From NCBI GenBank assembly GCA_043228905.1, contig JBHGNT010000012.1, positions 1,798,001 through 1,862,000 on the forward strand: DNA of 64,000 bases, in the 5' to 3' direction. Positions 11,107 through 21,955 of this stretch are shown piece by piece; position 1 is the first letter of the stretch, and the number at the start of each line of letters is the position of its first letter. This stretch comes from Azolla caroliniana (Eukaryota > Polypodiophyta). The notes beneath the pieces are model-generated. The model ran no database searches and was not told the origin of the DNA. It was given only the letters and a program-made list of their open reading frames with translations. The translations under genes were made by a program, and so were the position numbers.

Positions 11107-14100
11107 AGCGGACTATTGAAGCATGGGGCACAAATAGTCCGAGCAATCACAAGACCCCACAAGAAAGAAGAGTGCGTGGATTGCAAGGAGAAGCAACATG
11201 TGTCACACCTAGTGGCGCATGTAAACTGGTACTACCCGACAAGAAGCACAAGCGCCGGATACAAGAATTCGAGAAGATGTTGAAAGAAGAGAACATAATA
11301 GAAGAAGGAGAGTTCGTGACTCATATTATGGAAGAAGCCTCATTTAACGACACCATCGGCGAAATCGAGGATGTTGTGGACTTGAGCTATCTTCACAACC
11401 AACGCGTGATTTCGGTTAATTCCGTCAACATGTACGCTATCATCGATGAATACCGTCGTGGCATCTCGATGAAGGAAGCTGACATCAACACGAAATATAA
11501 AACGGTGGATAAGAAGATCAAGCCAGTTGCGGTTCCGCTACCGGAAGATAGCTGGCAAAAGATGAAGGAAGTCGCTAACGATCCAAGCTTAAGAGATTCG
11601 AAGAAGATAGGTCATGTCTTCACCAAAGAGACGAAGGGGAAGCTATGAGTTGGAAAGGAGGATTTCCTTCTCCTTGAAGAGGAGCGAATGTTTCGCGATA
11701 TGCTTGAGAGACATGGGAAGGCTTTCGCATTCTTCCCACGAGAAATCGGATGCGCCGACCCAAAGGTTATAGAGCCGATGGTGATCTTCACGGTGCCTCA
11801 TGTGCCTTGGAATTTGAAACCGAAACCGGTTCCGAGAGCACACCTTTCGAAGCTGATCGAGCTCTTAAAGGAGAAGGTGAGTATGGGAATTCTAGAACCG
11901 TCGAATGCTCCTTATTCCAATAGGTGGTTCACAGTGCCGAAGAAGAATGGATCATTGCGATTCATCCAAGATCTTCAACCCGTCAACAAGGTGACAATTC
12001 GAAATGCCGGAATCGGTCCGAGCGTGGACGAATTTGCCGAAGCGTTTGCGGGCCGGTCCATCTACTCCATTGGCGATCTCTACTCCGGATATGACCAATT
12101 CCAATTGGCGATCGACAGTCGGGACATTACAACCATGAGGACTCCAATCGGGCTTGTGCGGATGTGTACCTTACCCCAAGGCGCAACGAACTCGGTGGCT
12201 CATATGGTGAATGCCATGAATAAAGTCTTGAAGGATTGCATTCCGGACATCACGATGCCATTCTTGGATGATATTCCGATAAAAGGATGTTCGGATGAGG
12301 AGAAAGATCAATCGAAAGTTCGTTGCGGAAAGTTCGTTGCGGATCATATGAAAGATTGCGAGAAGGTGCTTCAAAGGCTCAAAGATGCGAATTTGACATT
12401 TTCGGGAGAAAAATCCGCATTCGGGCAACCGGAGATCTTGGTGGTAGGTCACTTGTGTGGAGCAGACGGCCGGAAGCCCTCGCCATCCAAAGTGAACGCA
12501 ATCCAAGACATGAAAGAAGAATGCGAAAACCAAACGAAGGTTCGAAGGTTCCTTGGAGCGTGCACGTTTTATCATATATGGATTCCTCACTACGCTCATG
12601 TCGCCGAACCGTTATATGGACTACTAAAGAAAAGAATAAAGTTCGAATGGCGAGACGAGCACACAAAGGCGATGCAAAGATTAAAGAAACTGCTTCTTGA
12701 AGCTCTGGCACTAAGGAAGGCCGACTATGCTGAAGGGAAACCAATTTACGTGACCGTAGATACGAGCCCAACCGGAATCGGGTGGGTCATCAATCAAGAA
12801 GGTGAAGATAATGCGCGATATGCCGTCCGGTTCGGAGCAAAGGTTCTCAGCGAACGACAACAAAGATATGCCCAAGTCAAGCGGGAACTTTGGGGTATTG
12901 TGTCGGCAGTGAAGACGGACAAAGATTACCTGATCGGGTCAGAAGTGATAATAGAGACAGATTGTCTCCCAATTCTCGGAATGGTCTCGAGATGTGCAAC
13001 CCCAGATCTTCCTATGCTAAGGTGGATCGCCTACATCAAGTCTTTAAACCCAGAGATCCGTCACATCGTAGGGAAGAAGAACGCCATGGCTGACATGCTG
13101 TCGAGGGCAAGATTTTCAAATGGAATTAACATGGTTTCGGAAGATGAAGATGTTGCCCTCGACTTCTTCAAGATGGCTCGATTGTCGGCGGAAGACCAGG
13201 ACACGCAAACCCCCCATGCCTTCAACGAGAACGAGTACGAAGGAGAGTGGTTACTCATCGGTAGATTCCTAAGAACATTGACGACAGATGCTTCGTTGAC
13301 AAAGGAGGAGGCCCTACGAATCCGAAAGAAAGCTTACCAATACTTCTTGAAGGGAGGATTCCTTTGGCGACATCCAAAAAGAAGGACAGGAATACCACGT
13401 CGAGTGGTGGTAAAGAAAGAAGAGCAAGAGATGCTGATGACCGAATTCCACGAGAGTGCTTGGGTAGGTCATAGAGGAACATGGGCGACGTTCGAAAAGT
13501 TGAAGGAGAAGTACTGGTGGCCAAGCATGTACAAAGATGTACTCCATTTCGTGTCCACATGCGAAACTTGCCAAATATATTCAAATATACGTCATCATAC
13601 CCACTCACCATACACTTCAAATGGATGGTGGATCTGGTCTCGATGCCAATGGGAGTGGGACAAATGAAGTACTTAGCGCTGGCAAGGGAAGACTTGACAA
13701 ATCAAGTGGAAGGACGAGCCTTGACAAATAAGACAACTTCAGCCGTTTGCAAATTTCTACTTGAAGATGTTGTTTGCCGATATGGATGTGTAGGGAAGAT
13801 AGTAGCCGACCGAGGGGAGTTGGACGCGCACGAAGCGACGAAGCTCTTCGAAAGACTAGGCGTGAAGCTCTCCCTCACGACTGCCTACAATCCGGAAGCA
13901 AATGGGAAGATCGAGCGAGGGCATGGACCTATCGTTAAAGCCATCGTACGGGCATGCAACGGTCGAGTCGGGAATTGGCCACGACTATTACCCTATGCCT
14001 TGTGGGCCGATAGAACGACACATAGCTCGGTGACAGGGTATATGCCGACGGAGCTTATGTATGGACAAAAGCCGATTATGCCCATCGAAAGGACGATCGC

Positions 14101-14566
14101 CTCATGGGTAGCGATACCGTGGGAGAACGAGATGAGCTGAGAAGAGTTATTAGCGGCGCGGATAAGGCAACTTGAAAGAAGACCTGAAGATTTAGAAAAA
14201 ACGCGAAAGATGATGAAGGTAGCCCGAGTAAAGAACAAAGTTCGGTTCGACAACACGCATCGACTTCGTCCCAAGAAGATTGAAGAAGGGAATTGGGTTT
14301 TGGTTTACGACAGCACCCTTGACAATCAACACAGTACAACAAGGAAGTTCGCAAGAAGATGATTCGGGCCGTATGTGGTGACAAGTGCCAACGATAATGC
14401 CACATACCACCTTGCGAAACTAGACGGATCAAGGTTGGTCGTACCCATTGCGGGAAAAAGAGTAAAGATTTTCAAGAAAAGACAAGACAAGGATCCTGAC
14501 CTCGATTACCTCGACGATGAACATAATAGGCCGGATGAAAATGAAGACATGGAGGAATCTAATTGA
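11105..14566 (+). pseudogene. Gypsy B pol: RT, RNase H, integrase (broken)
   Basis: Pol starts in the -1 frame at the end of gag-pro. A TGA interrupts it at 11,646-11,648. RT follows (SNRWFTVPKKNG, LYSGYDQFQL, and TMPFLDDIPIKG carrying the FLDD box). RNase H shows VTVDTSPTGIGW, RELWG, ETDCLP and ADMLSR. Integrase has its finger (H and H around GHRGTW, then CETC) and core acidic residues in MVDLV, ADRGELD and GKIERGHG. About 19 nt is missing near 13,590, shifting the frame between finger and core. TGA codons at 14,138-14,140 and about 14,361 break the C-terminal domain, which ends in an acidic tail. Confidence 0.87.
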
Positions 14567-14621
14567 TCATCGTAGCCGAAATCTCACTTTCTCTCTTCTT
14601 GGCACGTACCGGAGGACGTGC

Positions 14622-14638
14622 GGTTTGGTGGGGGTGGA
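14622..14638 (+). other. Gypsy B polypurine tract
   Basis: A purine-rich GGTTTGGTGGGGGTGGA-type tract abuts the 3' LTR start. The same tract stands before the 3' LTR of gypsy D (46,090-46,106), and a close variant stands before that of gypsy C. Confidence 0.75.
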
Positions 14639-15684
14639 TGTCGTGAAGATTTTCGGCAATAGTGTGAAAATCCCATAAAACGTACGAAATCGAGTATGAA
14701 TCACATAGTACAATAATTGTGAAGATAACATTTTAAATAAATTTAATATCTAAGTACAAAATGATGGAGGTTTCGAATGCACTTTATTACACGAGAAACG
14801 AACAACTAAATGTCAAGATATGAGGGTATAAAGTTTGTGAAAGGAAAAGAGAAAATTGTGAGATATCCCACATAGGCACGACAAATACGGCTCTCATTAT
14901 ATATAAGGTGGAGCAAAAGATATTATCTTTGTGTCTATGTGTGGAGCATAGAGAGTTCAAGGTAACTTGAACTAAGAGTGGAGGTGGGCTAGCTACTCGT
15001 AAAGGGTTTTAGCCAACCAAAACCGGACCGGCGATGGAGCCGGTGATCCGACGACATCAGTAACCGACAACGGCACCGGTAACCGACGGCATCTGACGAA
15101 CCGACGTTCGGTGACTAGATAAATAAATATATAAATATATATACATATATACATATACAAGGAGGGCAAGGAAGGATTTGAACCTTGCACCTCCAAGTTA
15201 GGAATCAATTGGCTTACCATTAAGCCATACTAGTTAGTTGGAATTATATTTCTATCATTATACTTTTACATGTAAATTCTCATACATGAGAGCTAAAATG
15301 AGTGACATGGTTATCATGCACCACATGTAATACATAAGCGCCAAATGGCAAACATGCAATTTATGCATGTCTTGTACCCTCACATGCATCATATGCATGA
15401 GAGCATCTATAAAAGAAGGAAGGGGGAGGAGAAAAAACACGTTTTTTTTTATTATGAAATTAAGAAGAAGAAATTCGTTATCAAATTGATGGTGTAACTT
15501 GTTTCTTAAATCCAAAGATAAAAGTTCAATCAATCTTTCTCAATCATTTAATCTCAACTTCTCTCTTTCCCAATCTATCTTAAGTACTTTCTCGCCAAAG
15601 CTTGTATCGATTTTGAATCCTTCCGGTCCAGAACCCCGACGGTTCCGCCTCACGATCCGCGCGTAGTGACGGATCTTCACAACA
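14639..15684 (+). repeat. Gypsy B 3' LTR
   Basis: This 1046-bp LTR is nearly identical to 7364-8513 but lacks about 104 bp of the CCGACGGCA-type minisatellite. It carries the same antisense tRNA-like segment at 15,174-15,227. Gypsy A protease resumes directly after it. Confidence 0.92.
15174..15227 (-). repeat. tRNA-like segment in gypsy B 3' LTR
   Basis: This is the second copy of the box A/box B segment described for the 5' LTR (box B at 15,174-15,184, box A at 15,213-15,227). Both boxes are preserved in both LTRs. Confidence 0.6.
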
Positions 15685-16801
15685 CCGTGTAGGTGTGATC
15701 ACTTACGGTGGGTTGGATTCCCCATATCTGAACCAAACGATCATGCACAAAATTGTGTGAGCTTCCCGAATCAAATAAAAATTGTACGGGAGATCCATTG
15801 ATATACCCGTTTGCACGTAGTAAATCATTGGGACCCAATACATAGTGAGTGAAAGAACATAGTGATGTGTATAGACCTGAAGGACATTAGGAATTTGACC
15901 TTTATGGTCTGCAGCTTTAGCTTTGTTGTCGTGCTCTTTCCGTTGGAGCTTTCGACATTGATCTTTTGTATGACCCTTCTTTTTGCAGAATACGCAAAAA
16001 GGATGTTGTCGCTTAAAATCGCGATCCAGGAATTCGTTGGGTGTCTTGTGTTTCCCAACAAATTGCGACTGCTTAGTCCCGGGTGCTTCGTTGGGTTTGT
16101 CGTGGTCCTTCTTCGAAGTGCGTTGATAGCGAAGAACTATTTCAACGGCCTCTTCGAAGGATTTTGGATCCTTATCGTGCACTATCCAGTGATAGTCCGA
16201 ATTGGGGATGCCATTGACAAAACAAGCTATCAACCAATTGTCCCCTTCTAGACCCGATTTTTGGATTTGGGTTCTAGCATGGTGAACATAGTCTTCTAGA
16301 GAGGAAATTTTCTTGCTAGAGAGGTTCATTAAAGCTTGTGCTGCCTCGGTTCGAGAGGGAGGTTGCAGAATCTGTCCAGGTATCGAGCAATTTCCCCATA
16401 GTACGAAGCCCACGCCACCAGGCAGCAACCTTACCCCCGAGTTCTCGGTCGACATATGCAATCTTCATACTATCTGGCGTGGGATAGAGCTCAAAATGAG
16501 ACTCCCATCGTCCCAGCCATGTGCAAATTGCTTCTTCGGTTCTTTCCTTTTTGTCTCTCGTAAATGGCTTAACGACAAATGATGGTTCACCTTGTCGCTC
16601 ATCAGGTCTATTAGTCTCACGTTGTAGACTAATGACACGTGCCTCACGAGCACTCTGAGATTGCCGAAGTTCGGTCATCTGTTGAGCGGTGAAATTAAGG
16701 TATTGGGTTATTTGTGCCAAATACATCTCAATTTGTCCAGGAGGATTCCCTTGAGTTCCTTCCGCTTGAGCGGATGACATGGGGTCGTTAATTTGAGCCA
16801 T
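15685..16801 (-). pseudogene. Gypsy A gag and protease N-terminus (frameshifted)
   Basis: From ATG at 16,799-16,801 the gag has a helical N-terminal part with a WLGRWESHFELYP-like segment, then KVAAWWRGL. The frame then shifts near 16,380-16,460 and continues with EAAQALMNL, SLEDYVHHARTQ and a CCHC knuckle (CVFCKKKGHTKDQC). A second shift near 15,840 leads to the retropepsin active site FDSGSSHNFVHD, which is intact. The coding sequence stops at the gypsy B target site and continues at 7363. Gag would form the capsid and bind element RNA. Confidence 0.85.
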
Positions 16802-17247
16802 TAAAGATTATTTCTGGAAAAGAAATAGGATAAGGTCAGAGAGATAGTCATAACATCATGTCGTAATGTAAACATATCATGGGCAAACATTAATCGATAT
16901 CATGATCTCACGTCAATACCCCTCTAGACGTATGAGATGAGGTTCAAGATCAGGTTACTATGGTAACACATAGGTGTTTTAAAAACCATGGGGGTGACAA
17001 ATAAATGTCTTTCCCTGATCTCTATATTGATTTTTTCATGGTGGCTCCCCGAGGCTCAACCATGTATGTTCGCGTCATGAATAGTTTATACACGAAAAAA
17101 ATGTTAACAATAAACTATGTTTCAGTGCCCACATATGTGGTTTCGGCTCTTTAAGTCCTATTACGAGGACCCCGAGGTGCACTTAAACCTTAAGTCTAAA
17201 CATGTGTTATAGTCATATGTATTAAGGATGTAGTATGGTCTTGGTCA

Positions 17248-17299
17248 TATTTGAACTCGAGACCTCGAGAACAAATACATTAAACACTTGAGCTAACCA
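17248..17299 (-). repeat. tRNA-like segment
   Basis: On the minus strand TGGTTAGCTCAAGTG (plus 17,285-17,299) resembles box A and GAGTTCAAATA (plus 17,248-17,258) is a weaker box B. The spacing is about 26 bp. A SINE head is the simplest reading. I see no cloverleaf good enough for a tRNA gene. Confidence 0.4.
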
Positions 17300-17974
17300 A
17301 ATAAGTTGCTCTTCTCGAATGCTTAATGTTTGATGCGTATAAGAGATATGCGAGGCAATTGATCATATATGTTTTTTTTAAAAAAAACATATATTTCAAG
17401 GGTCCTTATTTCGCCCTCATTTACCAAAACTATGTTGGTACGTTACCTAACCTCAAGTCTCGTAATTACGATGGCATACGCCAAATTGCAACCTAATGGT
17501 CAAGCCAAATGAGCCTTCGTTTCGTAGTAGGCCCACGTGGCCCATCACATGGTCACGTCATTACGAATGCATCTCGTAAGAACGAGCTCATGGTGGCATC
17601 ATATCCATGTAACGAGGGAGGGATGTTGGATACGTGTGTCATTGGAGCGACCTCACTTGAAGTGGGTCAAGCCCTACGTACTCAACATCATTATGGCTAT
17701 AGGTGTTTCTTTACGTAACAAAATCGAGGTCATCAACGGGGTTGTCAACAATAAAAAATTGTTGAAAAAGGGATGGTGACAACGTCATTCTCGCAAAAAT
17801 GTGAGGACGGCCACCAACATCCTTTTCCCGACAAGGACAACTTTCGATATAATCACGTAATAACGAATATACACATATATACGATCAAATATGTATATAC
17901 GTGACCACATATGCCTATATTAACATATCGTTATATTAAATAGCCACAAATGATGTGATCGAGATACGTAATCG

Positions 17975-18121
17975 AGGTATATACCTCTACGCACACGAAA
18001 CATCCACAAATAAGAGATCATCGTAATACGCAATTGAGGTATTGACCTCTTACGCATACGACACTCATCACATATTATTTATATGTCAAACGAGGTATTG
18101 ACCTCGTGCACATACGTAAAC
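17975..18121. repeat. Diverged tandem repeats headed by a GAGGTATATACCTC palindrome
   Basis: Three units of about 55-62 bp each open with GAGGTAT(A/T)(T/G)ACCTC. The first opening is a perfect 14-bp palindrome, and the other two are near-palindromic. Each is followed by a TACGCA/TGCACATACG-like segment. Function unknown. Confidence 0.5.
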
Positions 18122-18290
18122 GTTTTAGATAATCAATTAAAGACCACTACAACATCATTGACTTAATGAAAAAATGACATATAAACTAAACACATGATTA
18201 GATGGGAGAAGAGAGAATAGAAAAAAAATTATGGAAAGAGTTACCGAAGTTTCTTGTTGATCGTTGTCTGGATCAAGGCCGACCGCACAT

Positions 18291-18467
18291 CGATCCCATC
18301 CCCCTTCTCGTCTCCCTCCTTTTATAGGCAAGGAAGGAGCCGTTTCCCCTTTAATTCCTACCCACTAAATCTACCTGCCTAGGATCTTCTATGGACAACA
18401 TTCGAGAAGAGCCGGTTCCTACGCTCCTGTGCACCGATTCCGCTTGTGGACGGTTTTCTTCAGGACA
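18291..18467 (-). repeat. Gypsy C 3' LTR, truncated
   Basis: These 177 bp match the last part of the right LTR (24,570-24,746) with few differences, ending AGGACA where the right copy ends ACGACA. The remaining 450 bp or so of LTR is missing on the left. Confidence 0.85.
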
Positions 18468-18484
18468 TCCGCCCCCACCTAACC
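18468..18484 (-). other. Gypsy C polypurine tract
   Basis: On the minus strand GGTTAGGTGGGGGCGGA directly precedes the 3' LTR and matches the tract of gypsy B and D at most positions. Confidence 0.7.
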
Positions 18485-18540
18485 GCGCATCCACCGGCAT
18501 GCGCCAAATTGAGTTGGGACGGAGAAAACCGGTCCAGCCT

Positions 18541-21500
18541 TCATTCCCCGCCCGTCGGTTCTTCCTCGGTTTCAGATCGTTCGTCGTCGCGGTCTAGGTC
18601 AACCGGATCCGGCTCGTCGTCGTGACGCTTCTTGAACGCTTTGATCCGCTTCCCCGCTACCGGTATCGCCATTCTCGTACCGTCGAGTTCCGCCAGATGG
18701 TACGTCCCGTTGTCGTTGGCGCTTTGTACCACGTAAGGCCCGAACCACCTTCTTGCGAACTTCCGTGTCGCTCGTTGTTGGTTGTCAAGGCTGCTGTCGT
18801 AGACTAGCACCCAGTCGCCTTCCTCGATCTTCTTCGGTCGGAGCCGGTGCGTTCGGTCGAACCGGGCTTTGTTCCTCATCCTTGCTTCCCGAAGCTTTTC
18901 CGCAGCCTGCTCCACGTCCTCCGGTCTTCGCTCGAGCTGTCGTATACGCGCCGCCAGTAGTTCCTCCCGGCTCATCTCGTCTCTCCAGTCCACGGCATGA
19001 CCGGCTTCTGCCCAAACATGAGTTCTGCTGGCATGAATCCGGTTACCGAACTGTGCGTAGTTCGGTCCGCCCACAACGCGTAAGGCAGCAGCCGCGGCCA
19101 GTTCCCGACTTGACCTCCGCATGCCCGAACTAACGCCTTGACGATCGGTCCGTGTCCGCGCTCCATTCGCCTCCGGATTGTACGCTGTGGTAAGCGAGAG
19201 CTTGACTCCTAGCCGGTCGAACAGCTCCTCGGCCTCTTCGGCGTCCAACTCCCCACGATCAGCCACGATCTTCCCGACGCACCCATACCGGCATATCACG
19301 TCCTCAATCAGGAACCGACATACGGCCGCGGTCGTTTTGTTCTGAAGGGCCCGGCCTTCCACCTGGTTCGTCAGATCTTCCCGAGCCAGGACCAGATACC
19401 GCATCTGTCCTACTCCCATCGGCATCGTCACCAGGTCTACCATCCATTTGAAGTGGATGGTCGGTGGGTATGTAGGATGAAGCTCGTCCCGATGTCGGAC
19501 TATGGAGTGCATCTGGCAGCTCTCGCAAGTTGTCACGAACTGATGCACGTCCCGGCCACCAGTACTTCCCCTTTATCTTCTCGAACGTGGCCCACGTTCC
19601 ACGGTGTCCAGCCCAAGGGCTGTCGTGGTAGGCCGTCAGCAGCTCCTCCTATTCTTCTTTCATCACCACCACCCAAAGCGGGACGCCGTTCCTCTTCTTC
19701 GGGTGCTTCCATAAGTATCCGTCTCGGAGAAAGAATCGGTAAGCTTTCTTCCGGATCCGATTGGCCTCGTCCTTCGTCCATGACGCATCCGGCGTCATTG
19801 TCCTCAAAAATCCACCGATCTGGAGCCACTTGCCGTCGTACTTGCTCTCGTCGAAGTCGTTAAGTTGCGGAGTGCTCGTCCCATCGGTTGTCACGTACGC
19901 CGCCTTGAAGAAGTCCACGCCGACTTCTTCGTCCTCCGAAACCATGCCGCCCTCGTCATCAAACCTCGCCCTCGAAAGCATGTCGGCCATGGCGTTGTCC
20001 TTTCCGGAAATGTGCCGTATTTCCGGGTCCAGGGACTTGATGTACGTTATCCACCGGAGCATCGCCAGGTTTGGTGTCGCGCATCCGGAAACCATGCCGA
20101 GAATTGGCAGGCAATCCGTCTCGATAATCACTTCCGCCCTGATCAGGTAGTCTTTGTCGGCCTTTACTGCCGAAACGATACCCCAGAGTTCACGTCTAAC
20201 CTGGGCGTACCCTCGCTGTCGCTCACTGAGGACCTTCGCGCCGAATCGGATCAGGAACCGGGTGCCGTCCTCGTCTTCTTGGTTGACGACCCATCCGATC
20301 CCGGTCGGGCTCGTATCCACCGTTATGTATACCGGGGTACCCTTCTCGTAGACAGCCTTCCGGAGCGCTGGTGCTGCCGCAAGAGCTTCCTTTAGCTTCC
20401 GGACCGACTCCGTGTGCTCGTATCGCCACTCGAATTTTCGCCCCTTTTTCAGCAACCCGTATAGCGGCTCTGCAACGTGGGCGTAATGCGGGATCCATAT
20501 GTGGTAGAACGCGCATGCCCCCAGGAACCTCCAAACTTCCGTAACCGAGCTACAGTCGGTCTTCATCGCGGAGATGGCTTCTACCTTTGCCGGAGACGGC
20601 TTCCAGCCATATGGCCCACATAGGTGTCCGACCACCAGGATTTCCGATTGCCCGAAGGCCGATTTCTCCCCGGAGAAGGTGAGCCTCACATCCTCTAGCC
20701 TTTGTAGCACCTTCTCGCAGTCGTCGATGTGTGTTGCCACGAATCGCCGGCATCCGTCCGGCCCGACTGTCTCATCCTTCTCTTCCACCGGGCACCCCTT
20801 TATCGGGATGTCGTCCAGAAATGGCATGGTGATGTCCGGGATGCAATACCTCAGTACCTTGTTCATTGCATTCACCATGTGGGCCACCGAGTTGGTCCCC
20901 CCTTGTGGCAGGGTACACATTCGCACTAGGCCGAGGGGAGTTCGCATCGTCGTACCCCGAGTACAGATCACCGACCGAGTAAATCGACCTTCCGGCGAAG
21001 GCCTCCGCAAACTCGTCTATGGTCGGTCCGATTCATGCGTTCCGAATGGTCACTCTGTTGACCGGCTGCCGGTCTTGAATGAAGCGCAATGTTCCGTTTT
21101 TCTTCGGTACGGTAAACCATCGGTTCGAGTATGGGGCACTCGACGGTTCGAGAATGCCCATATCTACTTTCTGCCTCAATAGCTCCATCACCTTCGGGAT
21201 GTGAGCTCTCGGTACCGGAATCGGCTTGAGATTCCACGGCACATGCGGTACCGTGAATATTACCATCGGCTCCACGATTGTCGGGTCTACGCACCCGATC
21301 TCTTCCGGTGAGAATGCGAAGGCTCTCCCGTGCCTTCCGAGCATCCTCCGAAACCGGTCTTCCTCCGCCGGCAGTAGGAACCCGCCCCCACCGATTTTGA
21401 GCTGCCGGAGCGTCCCGTCGATGAAGGTGTGTCCTATGCAGGCCGGATCTCGTAAACTGGGGTCCGACGCAACCCCTCTGATCCAGGACTCGCTGCCCTC

Positions 21501-21955
21501 CGGTAAGGGTGCCGCGACTGGCCTTACCTTCCGGTCCACAGTCTTGTACTTTGTGCTAACTCGGGCCGTCCGATCCGACCCAAGCCCCCGACTGAAGTTC
21601 GCGATGACTTCGTACATCTCTTCGGAACATACCGGTATCGTCCGGTCTTCGTTAAGGTCTTCTCCGGCTACCTTCCTCAGCATCCCCAAGGTGTCGTCGA
21701 AGGAGACCGCCTCCACGGCTCCGTTGATTTCCTCGTCCGGGCCGAGGACTCCGCACGCTCGAAGTCGCTCCTCCGCCCTTGCCTTTTCTCGGCCAACGAT
21801 GCCGACTATCATACACCCTCCGTCGTTGGAGAAGCAAAATTTCCTACCTATCGTACAAGGTTTTTTCGGTTTCCGTTCTATCGTACAACTGTGGGGTCTT
21901 TCCCGAGTGTCCGGACTGTCTCGGCCCCACGCCTTGGCAGCCCTCTCTAAAAATC
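18541..21955 (-). pseudogene. Gypsy C pol: RT, RNase H, integrase (few lesions)
   Basis: Pol begins in the -1 frame over the gag-pro stop. RT has SNRWFTVPKKNG, then TGA at 21,033-21,035. A deletion of about 38 bp near 20,950 removes the segment after LYSGYD. The FLDD box (TMPFLDDIPIKG) is intact. RNase H (TVDTSPTGIGW, RELWG, ETDCLP, ADMLSR) is intact. A stop at 19,649-19,651 and damage near 19,540 precede the integrase finger (HQFVTTCESCQ). The core acidic residues in MVDLV and ADRGELD are present. A short out-of-frame stretch at about 18,975-19,165 covers the catalytic Glu region (MERGHGP). The C-terminal domain is open to 18,541. Confidence 0.88.

Larger units (their letters stand above)
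7364..15684 (+). mobile_element. Gypsy B, LTR retrotransposon inserted in gypsy A protease
   Basis: The LTRs are at 7364-8513 and 14,639-15,684, both TG...CA. They are flanked by CCGT at 7360-7363 and 15,685-15,688 (ACCGT if the terminal LTR A is counted). The PBS, gag-pro, pol and PPT follow in the plus-strand order. Gypsy A protease continues exactly across the duplicated target, so the insertion is well defined. The LTRs are nearly identical apart from one block of about 104 bp missing from the right LTR, which suggests a fairly recent insertion. The coding region has several in-frame stops and a frameshift. Confidence 0.93.
16802..18290 (-). other. Gypsy A 5' leader region and unassigned repeat sequence
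   Basis: No gene is supported in this 1.5 kb. It should hold the gypsy A leader, but neither a PBS nor a copy of the 3643-4104 LTR could be recognised. What is visible: a tRNA-like segment at 17,248-17,299 (minus), a perfect 30-bp palindrome with a T8A8 centre at 17,365-17,394, and three diverged repeat units at 17,975-18,121. The right edge at 18,290 is an abrupt junction with a truncated gypsy C LTR. Confidence 0.5.
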
